Source: Thiomicrospira sp. UBA5634 (lineage in GTDB: Bacteria > Pseudomonadota > Gammaproteobacteria > Thiomicrospirales > Thiomicrospiraceae). Taken from it: a DNA stretch of 14,192 nucleotides. Of the stretch, positions 1-8,296 are shown piece after piece. The notes under the pieces were generated by a model that ran no database searches, was not told the DNA's origin, and saw nothing but the letters and a program-made list of their open reading frames with translations. The stretch is taken from the NCBI GenBank assembly GCA_002421475.1, contig DIJW01000126.1, positions 184 through 14,375 on the forward strand, read 5' to 3'. Made by a program: the position numbers and the translations under genes. The stretch's first letter is position 1. The number at the start of each line of letters is the position of its first letter.

Positions 1-852
1 AATCTCAATATGCCCTACCATGCCCGCCTGTCCAGCAAAGGTACAGTTTTTTCCAACTTTTGCACTGCCGGCAAACCCAACTTGACCTGCAATCGCTGAA
101 CCTGCACCAATTTCAACGTTATGCGCAATGTGAACCAGATTATCAATAATACAATTATCACCAATAATAGTGTCTTCAATGGCACCACGATCTATAGCTG
201 TGTTATTACCGATTGATACGTTATCGCCAATAACCACACGACCAATCTGAGGTATTTTCACCCATTTTCCTTGATGATTTGCCCAACCAAATCCATCACC
301 ACCAATAACAGCGCCTGATTCCAACCGGCAATGACGACCAATCTGACAAGATTGCATAATCGTAACATTGGGCGCTAATTGCGTGTTATCTGCAATCTTG
401 ACATTATCCTCAATCACGCAGCCTGCACCGATAACGCAAAAATCACCTAACTCAACATGTGCACCAATGACAACATTGGCAGCTATTTGCACTGTTGTTG
501 AAATTTTAGCCGTTGGGTCAATGACTGCCGATGGATGAACAAAAGATTCAAAAGGTTTCGCATAAATTTTTTGTGCCACATAAGCATAGGCTGCGTAAGG
601 ATTCTCGACCGCAATCGAGTTAACCGGACAGTCTTCGACTTGCTGAAGTTTTAATAAGACCGCACTTGCCTGCGTGGTTTCTAATAACGGCAAATATTTT
701 TTATCGGATAAAAAAGTGATTTGTCCTGTCTGGGCGTTTTGCAGACTATTGATCTGATTAACCACCACCTCAGAATCCCCAAATAAAGTCGCATTCAAGC
801 CACACTCATTAAGGTAGTCAATTAATTGTCCAAGTTTAATAGGATTTGACAT
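1..852 (-). CDS. lpxD: UDP-3-O-(3-hydroxyacyl)glucosamine N-acyltransferase LpxD, 3' end outside the window
   Basis: This enzyme catalyses the third step of lipid A synthesis: it transfers a 3-hydroxyacyl chain from acyl carrier protein to the 2-amino group of UDP-3-O-acylglucosamine, in the cytoplasm. Translating the minus strand from the ATG at 850-852 gives 284 uninterrupted codons to the window edge; the E. coli protein has 341, so about 55-60 residues are missing by position, not by mutation. Residues 1-100 form the N-terminal uridine-binding domain. From about residue 104 the protein shows the hexapeptide repeats of a left-handed beta helix (for example [18 protein letters not shown]). 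The sequence HIAHNVEIG (241-249) matches the active-site loop of the family, with H244 as the likely catalytic base. It lies 12 nt after skp and is probably cotranscribed with it. No strong ribosome binding site is visible. Identity is secure. Confidence 0.96.
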   Translation of the reverse strand, partial: MSNPIKLGQLIDYLNECGLNATLFGDSEVVVNQINSLQNAQTGQITFLSDKKYLPLLETTQASAVLLKLQQVEDCPVNSIAVENPYAAYAYVAQKIYAKPFESFVHPSAVIDPTAKISTTVQIAANVVIGAHVELGDFCVIGAGCVIEDNVKIADNTQLAPNVTIMQSCQIGRHCRLESGAVIGGDGFGWANHQGKWVKIPQIGRVVIGDNVSIGNNTAIDRGAIEDTIIGDNCIIDNLVHIAHNVEIGAGSAIAGQVGFAGSAKVGKNCTFAGQAGMVGHIEI

Positions 853-864
853 GAGCAAGATCAC

Positions 865-1407
865 TTATCGATTAAATTCAGTTTTTTGCTTAGCAAAGTC
901 TTTGTTTAAAAAGTCTAATACGGCTTGAGTTACATCGATACGATTATTAGTGAAAGCAATACCTTCATACAAAATTAAGTCATAAGACTGGCTAGTACCA
1001 ATTTCGCGAATAGCTGAGTTGACTAAACCCTGCAGTTTCGCCAATTCTTCATTACGACGGATATTCAACAATTCCTGAATATCATTTCGTTTACGTTGAA
1101 CTTCACGAGTTAACATCGCAATTTCACGCTCTTTTGCACCCACTTGAGTTTCTGATAAGACCAAACGATTTTTCTGTAAATCATTTTGTGCGGTTTCCAA
1201 CTGCTTATTCAGCCCCACCAACTCCGTTTGTTGCGGTGCAAACTCACGCTCCAAATTAGCACTTGCCGCTTTAGCTTGCGGTGCTTGCTCAAGCAATAAT
1301 CCAACATTAACGACACCAATCTTAACCGATGCATTGGCGTGTAATAGGGATGTGCTAAACAAAAACAAAAAACTTATCAACACTAACTGTTTCGCGACAT
1401 GAACCAT
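865..1407 (-). CDS. skp: Periplasmic chaperone Skp/OmpH
   Basis: Skp holds unfolded outer-membrane proteins in the periplasm and delivers them to the BAM complex. The product is 180 residues. Residues 1-26 form a signal peptide (basic start, hydrophobic LVLISFLFLF core, cleavage likely after A-N-A). The mature part begins with the SVKIGVVNVG strand typical of OmpH proteins. A long charged helical region follows, rich in Gln, Glu, Lys and Leu and predicted to form the coiled-coil arms (about residues 50-115), and the end (YDLILYEG, then VTQAVLDFLNKDF) is typical of the family. I chose the ATG at 1405-1407, not the upstream ATG at 1456-1458, because it has a purine-rich GAAAGAG site just before it and places the signal sequence at the N terminus. 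The gene sits between bamA and lpxD as in E. coli. Confidence 0.95.
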   Translation of the reverse strand: MVHVAKQLVLISFLFLFSTSLLHANASVKIGVVNVGLLLEQAPQAKAASANLEREFAPQQTELVGLNKQLETAQNDLQKNRLVLSETQVGAKEREIAMLTREVQRKRNDIQELLNIRRNEELAKLQGLVNSAIREIGTSQSYDLILYEGIAFTNNRIDVTQAVLDFLNKDFAKQKTEFNR

Positions 1408-1473
1408 TACTCTTTCTTCCCTAAATGTTTGGATAAAAACCTGTAAATGATAAACCATCTAACCCTACTATGT

Positions 1474-1489
1474 AAGCGAATAATCGCTT
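1474..1489. other. Short hairpin in the bamA-skp gap
   Basis: The 100-nt gap between bamA and skp holds a 6-bp perfect inverted repeat (AAGCGA, loop ATAA, TCGCTT). A run of five T follows it only on the plus strand, opposite to the surrounding genes, so it is not a good terminator for bamA. It could slow polymerase or protect RNA ends between bamA and skp. It may also be chance. Confidence 0.3.
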
Positions 1490-1507
1490 TTTAGCAAATC
1501 TATGTAC

Positions 1508-3811
1508 TTAGAAAGGCACCCCTAAACTAAACTGAAAACTCTGCAATTGATCTTCTTTTTCGTAGTGTATCGGTTTAGAAAAACTGAAAGCCAGCGGTCC
1601 AACTGGTGTTAACCAAGAAAATGCCAAGCCGGTAGCAGATCTAAGTTGCGCCGAATCGAACTCATCTATCGTTCTAAAAATATTTCCCGCATCAAAAAAC
1701 CAACTTAAACGCAGATTAGACGAGTCTTCAATAAGCGGCATAGGAAAAACCAACTCTGTTGAAAATAAGGTTCGTGCATCACCGCCTTTAGGCCGGTTTG
1801 AACCATCTAGAGTTAGATCATAATACTCACCCAATGAGTTAGGCTCAAACCCTCTAACTGAACCTATACCTCCGGCATAAAAACGTTCATAAAATGGCAA
1901 GTTGTCTTGATAGTCACCATAACCCGAACCATAAGCTAAAGTACCACCAAGCTTTAAAGTAAAGTTTTTCGACAGGGGAATAAACAAACGCTCTTCAAAG
2001 AAAGTTTTATAAAATGTAACATCAGATGTTTCTGGAATAATTGATTGAAACGAAAGACTGGTTAGCTGACCCGACGTTGGAAAATAAAAGCTATTACGAC
2101 TGTCATAACGCCAACCTGCTGTAAATAACACATAATTATTATCCAAACCATACTGATCAGTATGGTCGACACAAGCACTGAACCCTGAGCAATTTAGCAC
2201 CTGATTTTCAACTTTTAAGCCAAAATTTAATCTTGTTAACTCACTGGTCGGATAACCTAAATTAAGACGAAAACCTTTATTGTTAACCGTGTAGTCGGTT
2301 ATTCCCAACTCTGCTGCATTGACTTCATATAAATAAAACCCTGCGCCCAAACTTACACCATCATCAGTAAAATATGGATTAGTAAAACCGATATCTGCCG
2401 ATTTAGTTGATGCGCTTGAGTTAGCGGTAACATTTAATTCATTACCCGTTCCAAGCCAATTACGCTCCGATACCCCTAAATTAAAACTTACGCCATCTAA
2501 CTGCGAATACCCAATCCCGGCTGTAAATGATCCGGTGGGTTGCTCTTCAACCTGAATAACTAAATCCACTTCATCATCTGAAACTCGGCGTGTATCTATG
2601 TTAACGCGAGTGAAATAACCTAACCGATTTAAACGACTGGTCGACTGGCGCACTGCCGCTAATGAATAAGGGGCGCTTTCATATTGACGCATTTCACGGC
2701 GTAACACATGGTCACGAGTTCGTGTATTGCCTTCAACCTCAACCCGACGCACATAAACTCGATTTTTAGACTCTATATAAAAATCTAAATCAACTGTTTG
2801 GGTATCCGGATTTAATTTCGTACGCGGCTCGACTTCTGCAAACGCATAACCTTCTTCACTCAACCGATCTCTGATAGCGTTTATTGCCGCAATAATTTTA
2901 GTACGAGAAAATAATTCACCGTTTTCTAACTTAATTAATTTACGCAGCTCATCTTGGCTCAGGCGACCATCACACGTAAATTTAATCTTATCTAACCGAT
3001 ACTGCGGCCCTTCAGTTAGACTTGCCGAGATAAACACTTTTGTTTTATCTGCAGATAATGAAACTTGCGATGAATTAATACTAAATTCAGCGAAACCTCG
3101 ATCCATATAAAATGAACGCAAAGTTTCTAAATCCGACTGCAATTTTGGGCGAGCATACTTATCACCACTCCCCATAATGACGCTTTCCGATAATAAAAAC
3201 AGACCTTTTAATCGTTCATCTGAATAAGTATTATTCCCAACCAATGCAATTCGTTCAATGCTTGCAGCCTCGCCCTCATCCACTTTAATCTTTAAATCAA
3301 CCCGATTACGCGCCAGCGACTCCGCTTCAATTTTAATATCAGCGGCATAATACCCCTGATTGTGATACTGACGTTTTAAATCAATGATGACCCGATCCAT
3401 CTCAATCGCATTATAAATTTTGCCCTGTTTAATCCCCAGTGAGTCCAAGGCCGTCATCAAATCATCAGTTTTAATTAACTTATTCCCCTTAATCTCAATC
3501 TGAGCGATAGATGGACGTTCTTCCACTCGAACAATCAACTCTCCAGAATTGCCTTGAAACAAGGCAATATCTTGAAAAAAACCCGTGCGATACAAGGCTC
3601 GAATACTTGCTTGCTCTTTTTCAACATCCAACTCTTCGCCGACACTGACTGGCAGATAGGTATAAACAGTTTCATATCCGATACGTTCAATACCCTCAAT
3701 GACAACTTCTTTGATGGTAAAACTGTCTGCTAAAACCGGCGAAATAAAACCTACTAAACAAAAAGCTAAGCAGATTTTTTTGGTACAAAAATTCTTCAAC
3801 ATGTTATCCAT
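1508..3811 (-). CDS. bamA: Outer membrane protein assembly factor BamA (Omp85)
   Basis: BamA is the central component of the BAM complex, which folds and inserts beta-barrel proteins into the outer membrane. The product has 767 residues from the first ATG (E. coli: 810). A signal peptide occupies about residues 1-28, with cleavage likely after P-V-L-A. Five POTRA domains follow to about residue 430, the first starting FTIKEVVIEGIERI. The C-terminal half is a 16-stranded barrel. The conserved loop-6 motif VRGF is present (in GIGSVRGFEPNSLG), and the protein ends with phenylalanine (FSLGVPF), as outer-membrane barrels do. The start at 3811 overlaps the rseP stop by 8 nt (ATGGATAA). A second in-frame ATG at 3802 would shorten the signal peptide by three residues and is equally plausible. 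The overlap implies translational coupling to rseP. Confidence 0.97.
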   Translation of the reverse strand: MDNMLKNFCTKKICLAFCLVGFISPVLADSFTIKEVVIEGIERIGYETVYTYLPVSVGEELDVEKEQASIRALYRTGFFQDIALFQGNSGELIVRVEERPSIAQIEIKGNKLIKTDDLMTALDSLGIKQGKIYNAIEMDRVIIDLKRQYHNQGYYAADIKIEAESLARNRVDLKIKVDEGEAASIERIALVGNNTYSDERLKGLFLLSESVIMGSGDKYARPKLQSDLETLRSFYMDRGFAEFSINSSQVSLSADKTKVFISASLTEGPQYRLDKIKFTCDGRLSQDELRKLIKLENGELFSRTKIIAAINAIRDRLSEEGYAFAEVEPRTKLNPDTQTVDLDFYIESKNRVYVRRVEVEGNTRTRDHVLRREMRQYESAPYSLAAVRQSTSRLNRLGYFTRVNIDTRRVSDDEVDLVIQVEEQPTGSFTAGIGYSQLDGVSFNLGVSERNWLGTGNELNVTANSSASTKSADIGFTNPYFTDDGVSLGAGFYLYEVNAAELGITDYTVNNKGFRLNLGYPTSELTRLNFGLKVENQVLNCSGFSACVDHTDQYGLDNNYVLFTAGWRYDSRNSFYFPTSGQLTSLSFQSIIPETSDVTFYKTFFEERLFIPLSKNFTLKLGGTLAYGSGYGDYQDNLPFYERFYAGGIGSVRGFEPNSLGEYYDLTLDGSNRPKGGDARTLFSTELVFPMPLIEDSSNLRLSWFFDAGNIFRTIDEFDSAQLRSATGLAFSWLTPVGPLAFSFSKPIHYEKEDQLQSFQFSLGVPF

Positions 3812-5183
3812 TTGTTATTCTGACCACGTCATTCGTTAACGCCAGGATGGTCAAGCCAACAATAATCAGCAATCCTATGCGAAACCCAATCTCTTCAACC
3901 TGCTCACTGACCGGACGACCACGAACCATTTCAATTAAGTAATACATTAAATGACCGCCATCCAACATCGGGATCGGCAGCAGGTTTAAAATACCCAAGC
4001 TTAAACTTAATAAACCCATCAAACCTAAAAAACTAATCAAACCAGACTGAAGCGCCTGACCGGAAAAGTTAGCAATCCTTAACGGACCAGACAAATGTTC
4101 TAAACCGACTTGACCAAATAGCATTTTTTTAAGCATCACTAAGGTCATGCCAACTAAATTAATCGCATGATCCCAGCCACGCTGCAACGATTCGAACAAT
4201 CCATATCGCTGTAAAACGTAATAATCATTTAATAACGGCTGCGCTTGATCTACAGCAGCGCCCAGACGTCCGATCATTCGATTATCGAGTTGCACCGCAT
4301 CCAGCTGAACAGTGGTTGTAAACTCTGCCTGATTACGACTAAATCCAATTTCTACTAAAGCGTTTGGATGCTCTCGCACCCAAGCCACCAGATCCATCCA
4401 ATCTGCAACCGGTTGATTGGCTATATGCAAAATTAAATCACCATTTTGTAATCCGCCACGCTGCGCGGCGGAGTCTTTTTCAACCCGTCCGATAATTGGC
4501 AACATCGGCGGCGCTTTTGGTTGAAACCCCAACTCAGACAACCAAGGTGTGTTAACAGCATTAATATCAAGTGACGACAAATCCAACACCACAGTCTTAA
4601 ACTCTGTGGTCACAAGATCCAATGATTCTAAATTCAAGGTCAATTGTTTCTCGTCATGAACCAATGCTTGCAAAACTAGTTGCTGAACCTCATGCCAACT
4701 CACAATGGTTTTCTCGTTCACGCTTTTTAACCACCAGGCCTGGTGCTTATCATCACCTAACGCTTGCGCTAAAGGAGTATCAACAGCATTAGCGACAAAC
4801 ACCGGCTTTAATGAAGTGACACCGATTAAATTAATCGCAACAAAAACCAACCAAGCAAACAGCAAGTTAATTAACGGCCCGGCTAAAACTATCGCAAAAC
4901 GTTTGTAGACACTTTGTTGATTAAATGCACGAGCCCTTTCATGCTCCGCAACTGGTGCAACCCTCTCATCAAGAAACTTTACATAACCACCCAAGGGGAT
5001 TAGACCGATACGATATTCAGTCTCGCCACGTTGAATTTTTGCGATCGGTTTCCAAAAACCGATCGAAAACTCTAATACTTTGACGTTAAAAAAACGCGCT
5101 ACCGCAAAATGTCCCCATTCATGAATGGTGACCAAAATACCAATTAATAACGCAAAACCAATAACTGACCAAATAATTGTCAT
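3804..5183 (-). CDS. rseP: Site-2 zinc metalloprotease RseP
   Basis: RseP is an inner-membrane intramembrane protease. In E. coli it cleaves the anti-sigma factor RseA after DegS and so releases sigma-E, the regulator of envelope stress. The product is 459 residues (E. coli 450). The zinc site is H21-E22-W-G-H25 in the first membrane segment; the third ligand is D408 in NLLPIPMLDGG (400-410). Other membrane segments lie near residues 97-120 and 432-450. Between them are two PDZ regions; the second (about 228-295, IIGRVEKDSAAQRGGLQNGDLI) is the clearer. I chose the ATG at 5181-5183 over the in-frame ATG at 5204 because it overlaps the cdsA stop as ATGA and gives the family's usual distance to HExxH. 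A copy of the iterated palindrome encodes residues 147-151 (HQAWW). The dxr gene often found upstream is absent. Confidence 0.96.
   Translation of the reverse strand: MTIIWSVIGFALLIGILVTIHEWGHFAVARFFNVKVLEFSIGFWKPIAKIQRGETEYRIGLIPLGGYVKFLDERVAPVAEHERARAFNQQSVYKRFAIVLAGPLINLLFAWLVFVAINLIGVTSLKPVFVANAVDTPLAQALGDDKHQAWWLKSVNEKTIVSWHEVQQLVLQALVHDEKQLTLNLESLDLVTTEFKTVVLDLSSLDINAVNTPWLSELGFQPKAPPMLPIIGRVEKDSAAQRGGLQNGDLILHIANQPVADWMDLVAWVREHPNALVEIGFSRNQAEFTTTVQLDAVQLDNRMIGRLGAAVDQAQPLLNDYYVLQRYGLFESLQRGWDHAINLVGMTLVMLKKMLFGQVGLEHLSGPLRIANFSGQALQSGLISFLGLMGLLSLSLGILNLLPIPMLDGGHLMYYLIEMVRGRPVSEQVEEIGFRIGLLIIVGLTILALTNDVVRITNG
4733..4744. repeat. Iterated palindrome ACCAGGCCTGGT, exact copy 1 (inside rseP)
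   Basis: Exact 12-bp palindrome within rseP. On the coding strand it is read as (C)AC CAG GCC TGG T(GG), giving His-Gln-Ala-Trp-Trp, in the poorly conserved stretch of the first PDZ region. The reading frame differs from that of the cdsA copy. Confidence 0.85.
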
Positions 5184-5992
5184 ACTAATGACCAAAATAC
5201 CCAAAATAACGGCATCGCCAATAACAAACTATCAATGCGATCCAATACCCCGCCGTGGCCGGGCAAAATTTTACCGCTATCTTTAATACCGACTTGGCGC
5301 TTCAGCAAACTTTCAAATAAATCACCATATACTGACAAAGCCGCAATCAAACTGCTAAACAACACAAATACCACCAGGCCTGGTTGTTGCTCAAGTTGAG
5401 CAGCCCAAACCCACCATACAGCCGCTGAAACAATCAAGGCCAAAACAATGCCGCCCACAACACCTTCCCATGTTTTACCCGGACTGACGTGTAGCGCTAA
5501 TTTACGTTGACCAAAACGACGTCCGGCAAAATATGCACCGCTATCCATAACCCAAATCATCAGCATACTAAACAGTAAAATCCATGCAGAGAATGGCGCT
5601 TCTCGTAATGCAATCATCGCCAAAGCAAAACTCAAAATAAACACCAAACCAATAAATGCATTCACTACCGGATTTTGTAATACCGCCTGGCCGGCGGTTA
5701 GTTGATAACGACTTACTGCGACCACCACCACAATTAATTGCACTAGCGCGAGATAGCCAATTAATGGCGCATAATCAATATAAATTGCCAGTCCAATTAC
5801 CACGACAGTTAAACCAACATAACTCAGTTTTAGAGCCCATTTTTCAATGCGTGCAAACTGACACCACTCCCACGCTGCAATCATACTCAAACCGATAATC
5901 GCCAGCTGCCAGCCCAATTCATTCGCACCAAACAACGCACCAAGGGCAATAACAACTAACACCAATGCGGTGATTATTCTTTGTTTTAACAT
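5180..5992 (-). CDS. cdsA: Phosphatidate cytidylyltransferase (CDP-diglyceride synthase)
   Basis: CdsA joins CTP and phosphatidic acid to make CDP-diacylglycerol, the precursor of all major phospholipids, at the inner membrane. The product is 270 residues, close to the usual 270-285, and strongly hydrophobic with about seven or eight membrane segments. The family signature is complete at residues 228-254: SLLKR, then KD, then PGHGGVLDRID, containing the metal-binding aspartates. A second conserved block, VSPGKTWEG, is at 169-177. The ATG at 5990-5992 overlaps the uppS stop as TAATG, and its own TGA overlaps the rseP start as ATGA, so the three genes are translationally coupled. The iterated palindrome encodes P204-G-L-V207 in a loop between membrane segments. 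Confidence 0.96.
   Translation of the reverse strand: MLKQRIITALVLVVIALGALFGANELGWQLAIIGLSMIAAWEWCQFARIEKWALKLSYVGLTVVVIGLAIYIDYAPLIGYLALVQLIVVVVAVSRYQLTAGQAVLQNPVVNAFIGLVFILSFALAMIALREAPFSAWILLFSMLMIWVMDSGAYFAGRRFGQRKLALHVSPGKTWEGVVGGIVLALIVSAAVWWVWAAQLEQQPGLVVFVLFSSLIAALSVYGDLFESLLKRQVGIKDSGKILPGHGGVLDRIDSLLLAMPLFWVFWSLV
5373..5384. repeat. Iterated palindrome ACCAGGCCTGGT, exact copy 2 (inside cdsA)
   Basis: Exact 12-bp palindrome within cdsA, read on the coding strand as CCA GGC CTG GTG (Pro-Gly-Leu-Val). It falls at a likely loop between two hydrophobic segments, where an added or altered tetrapeptide would be tolerated. Confidence 0.85.
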
Positions 5993-6732
5993 TAGGATAT
6001 TTGCTCGCTAGTTTGACCAAAACGACGTTCACGGCAGCCAAAAGATTCAATCGCTGCATCTAAACTGACTTCGTTAAAATCCGGCCATAAAGTATCGGTA
6101 AAATAAAATTCGGCATACGCCATTTGCCAAATAAGAAAATTGCTAATACGCTGCTCACCGCCAGTACGAATCAGCAAATCAGGCTCCGGTAAATCGGCTA
6201 AACATAAAAAAGGTTGTAATTGAGTTTCATCCAACTCACTAATAGGTGTATCAGGGTGTGCGATTTGCCAAGCTTTCACCGCCTCAACAATATCCCAACG
6301 TCCGCCATAATTAGCCGCAATCGTTAGCACCAGGCCTGTATTATGCTGAGTAAGTTGTTCTGCTTGAATAATATGTTGTTGAATTTGAGCTGAAAAAGCA
6401 GATCTATCGCCGATAATTTGTAGCTTTACTTGGTTTTCGTGCAGTTTAACCACCTCTTTTTGCAACGCTTGCAAAAAGAGTGCCATCAACTTACTGACTT
6501 CCTCAGGCGGGCGGCGCCAATTTTCCGTACTAAACGCAAACAAGGTTAATGCCTTAACGCCCCGTTTAGCGCAGTGCGCTACCACTTTTCTAACAGCATT
6601 ACGTCCCTTTTGATGGCCAATATAACGCGGTAAAAAGCGCTTTTTAGCCCAACGACCATTACCATCCATAATAATGCCAATATGTTGCGGAACGGGTTGT
6701 AAAGTGACAGCTGTAGTCAAAGTGAATTCCAT
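5992..6732 (-). CDS. uppS: Undecaprenyl diphosphate synthase (cis-prenyltransferase)
   Basis: UppS (ispU in E. coli) condenses eight isopentenyl diphosphates onto farnesyl diphosphate to make the C55 lipid carrier for peptidoglycan and O-antigen. The product is 246 residues, of normal length. The catalytic block HIGIIMDGNGRWAK is at about 17-30, with the essential aspartate at D23 and R27 beside it. FSTENW lies at 67-72 and the C-terminal substrate-binding block RTGGEQRISNFLIWQ at 189-203. I used the ATG at 6730-6732; a TTG lies immediately upstream in frame but has no better ribosome binding site. The gene is separated from frr by 102 nt containing a strong hairpin and overlaps cdsA by one base. 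A near copy of the iterated palindrome covers residues 132-135. Confidence 0.96.
   Translation of the reverse strand: MEFTLTTAVTLQPVPQHIGIIMDGNGRWAKKRFLPRYIGHQKGRNAVRKVVAHCAKRGVKALTLFAFSTENWRRPPEEVSKLMALFLQALQKEVVKLHENQVKLQIIGDRSAFSAQIQQHIIQAEQLTQHNTGLVLTIAANYGGRWDIVEAVKAWQIAHPDTPISELDETQLQPFLCLADLPEPDLLIRTGGEQRISNFLIWQMAYAEFYFTDTLWPDFNEVSLDAAIESFGCRERRFGQTSEQIS
6329..6340. repeat. Iterated palindrome, degenerate copy 3 (inside uppS, 10 of 12)
   Basis: ACCAGGCCTGTA matches the consensus for its first ten bases. On the coding strand of uppS it reads ACA GGC CTG GTG (Thr-Gly-Leu-Val), the same frame as the cdsA copy. It may be a decayed copy, or one held back by the need to encode the conserved UppS strand. 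Confidence 0.6.
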
Positions 6733-6766
6733 CAAATCTTATGTATAAAACCAAGGTGCTCTAATG

Positions 6767-6790
6767 ACAACGGCCCTGACGGGCCGTTGT
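6767..6790. other. Strong hairpin between frr and uppS
   Basis: ACAACGGCCC and GGGCCGTTGT form a perfect 10-bp stem with a TGAC loop (GTCA in the transcript). No run of T follows on either strand, so this is not a standard intrinsic terminator. It lies in the only sizeable gap of the pyrH-frr-uppS-cdsA-rseP-bamA run, where E. coli has dxr. It could be a partial attenuator, an RNase processing site or an RNA-stabilising element. Confidence 0.7.
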
Positions 6791-6834
6791 GTTAAGTCGC
6801 TTGAATTATGCCGTAAATAACGACAAAATTCGAC

Positions 6835-7392
6835 TTAAATTTCTAATAACGAATTCTCTTTTTCAGCCAACATCGCATCAATTTTCCCGACGAATTCATC
6901 AGTTAGCTTTTGTACTTCATCATCGGAGCGACGTGCTTCATCTTCCGTAATTTCTTTATCTTTCAATAAGTTTTTAACATCGGTATTCGCATCACGGCGA
7001 ATATTACGCACAGCAACACGCGCATTTTCCGCCTCAGAACGCGCCACTTTAGCGAATTCTTTACGGCGTTGCTCAGTCAACATCGGCATCGGAATACGCA
7101 TTAAATTACCCGTTACCACCGGATTCACACCCAAGTCTGACATCATGATCGCTTTTTCAATTTTTTGCATCATTGGCGCTTCCCAAGGCTGCACCGTTAA
7201 GGTGCGAGAATCCTCAACATTCACGTTCGCCACTTGTCCAACCGGTACCTCAGAGCCATAATAATCCACTCTAACCGCATCCAAAATACTTGGATGCGCA
7301 CGCCCGGTACGAATTTTGGCGAAGTTCGCTTCAAGCGTTTCAACGGTTTTCTGCATTCTCGTTTTTGCATCATCGCGAATTTCTTTTAACAT
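6835..7392 (-). CDS. frr: Ribosome recycling factor
   Basis: RRF acts with EF-G in the cytoplasm to split ribosomes after termination and free them for new initiation. The product is 185 residues, the same as in E. coli. Domain I is the three-helix bundle: helix 1 near residues 2-28 ending [14 protein letters not shown] (24-37), and the long C-terminal helices from about 107 to 184 with the conserved arginine-rich segment [12 protein letters not shown] (126-137), which contacts 23S rRNA. Domain II lies between about 31 and 104. The start is fixed by an AGGAG site located in the last codons of pyrH; only one base separates the pyrH stop from the frr ATG, so the two are cotranscribed and probably coupled. 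Confidence 0.98.
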   Translation of the reverse strand: MLKEIRDDAKTRMQKTVETLEANFAKIRTGRAHPSILDAVRVDYYGSEVPVGQVANVNVEDSRTLTVQPWEAPMMQKIEKAIMMSDLGVNPVVTGNLMRIPMPMLTEQRRKEFAKVARSEAENARVAVRNIRRDANTDVKNLLKDKEITEDEARRSDDEVQKLTDEFVGKIDAMLAEKENSLLEI

Positions 7393-7393
7393 C

Positions 7394-8113
7394 TCATTCT
7401 CCTGTTGTCACAAGGGTGCCTTCATCCTCACCCTGTAAAATACGGTTAAGTGCGCCATCTTTTAACATGTCAAATACGCGAATTGGCATGCGATGATCAC
7501 GACATAAAGCAAACGCTGCCAAATCCATGACCTGAAGGTTTTGCTGAATTACTTCATCATACGTTAACTGCGAAAAACGCAACGCTTGAGGATTTTTTTT
7601 CGGATCGGAATCATAAATACCATCGACCTTAGTTGCTTTTAAAACCACATCTGCCGAAACCTCAATACCGCGTAACGCCGCCGCTGTGTCGGTGGTAAAA
7701 AATGGATTTCCTGTCCCGCCCGCAAACACCACAATATCTCCGGCCGATAAGCGTTTTTGCGCTTCATTGGCACTAAAACCTTCCGCTACACCATGAATGT
7801 CCATCGCGCTCATTAATGATGTTTTTAGGCCATTGCTTTCAAACACATCACGCAAAGCCAAGCCGTTCATCACCGTCGCCATCATTCCCATTTGGTCAGC
7901 GGTGCTACGTTGAACTTGATCTGATTGAACCTGTGCACCACGAAACACATTACCGCCGCCAACAACAATCGCAACCTCAACACCCATGTCACGGATAACT
8001 TTAACTTGTTGCGCAACTTGCTGTAATACGGCCATATCCCAACCGAAATCGGCTTTTCCCATTAAGACTTCGCCGCTAAACTTCAATAAAATGCGCGAAT
8101 ACTTTAGTGCCAT
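7394..8113 (-). CDS. pyrH: Uridylate kinase (UMP kinase)
   Basis: PyrH phosphorylates UMP to UDP with ATP, feeding RNA, DNA and UDP-sugar synthesis. It belongs to the amino-acid kinase fold, unlike eukaryotic UMP kinases. The product is 239 residues (E. coli 241). Visible motifs are the phosphate-binding KFSGE at 11-15, GGGNVFRG at 52-59, the UMP-binding [12 protein letters not shown] at 73-84, and [13 protein letters not shown] at 133-145. I chose the ATG at 8111-8113, which has an AAAGGG site seven bases upstream, over a TTG two codons earlier. It is the first gene after the tsf terminator and so probably the head of the frr-uppS-cdsA-rseP-bamA transcript. Confidence 0.98.
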   Translation of the reverse strand: MALKYSRILLKFSGEVLMGKADFGWDMAVLQQVAQQVKVIRDMGVEVAIVVGGGNVFRGAQVQSDQVQRSTADQMGMMATVMNGLALRDVFESNGLKTSLMSAMDIHGVAEGFSANEAQKRLSAGDIVVFAGGTGNPFFTTDTAAALRGIEVSADVVLKATKVDGIYDSDPKKNPQALRFSQLTYDEVIQQNLQVMDLAAFALCRDHRMPIRVFDMLKDGALNRILQGEDEGTLVTTGE

Positions 8114-8238
8114 GGTCAAACCCTTTCATTTCAATATGCAAAAATATTAAACAATAAATAAAACCCGTTTTACTTATGATTTAACACTTTCTGATTCATA
8201 GAACTTATTGTTTATGTTTATTAACGTAAATTTGATAT
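8114..8238 (-). promoter_or_regulatory. AT-rich gap upstream of pyrH, probable promoter region
   Basis: This AT-rich stretch lies between the tsf terminator and the pyrH start, so a promoter for the pyrH-frr unit is expected here. Several weak -10-like hexamers exist (for example TAATAT within TTTAATATT on the minus strand), but I could not find a convincing -35/-10 pair with 16-18 spacing. The assignment rests mainly on context. Confidence 0.4.
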
Positions 8239-8282
8239 AAAAAAGCCACAACCGCGGTACATAATGCACCGCGCGTTATGGC
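8239..8282 (-). terminator. Intrinsic terminator of the rpsB-tsf unit
   Basis: On the minus strand, 14 nt after the tsf stop, GCCATAAC-G-CGCGGT pairs with ACCGCG-GTTGTGGC (one T-G wobble, one bulged G) around a nine-base loop. TTTTTT follows directly. The long GC-rich stem with a T run is a textbook Rho-independent terminator and separates rpsB-tsf from pyrH. Confidence 0.88.
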
Positions 8283-8296
8283 GATTTTAGCCTAAA

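Noticed and set aside
1474..1492. Terminator-like hairpin plus TTTTT on the plus strand between skp and bamA
   Set aside because: No plus-strand gene ends here, and on the minus strand the hairpin has no T run after it. I kept it only as a low-confidence hairpin.
5184..5204. Upstream ATG adding seven residues to RseP
   Set aside because: The ATGA overlap with cdsA and the usual distance to the HExxH motif favour the ATG at 5183.
5681..5699. A second palindrome-like string around CCTGGCCGG in cdsA
   Set aside because: It shares CCTGG with the iterated motif but not the AGGCCT core, its symmetry is different, and it occurs once.
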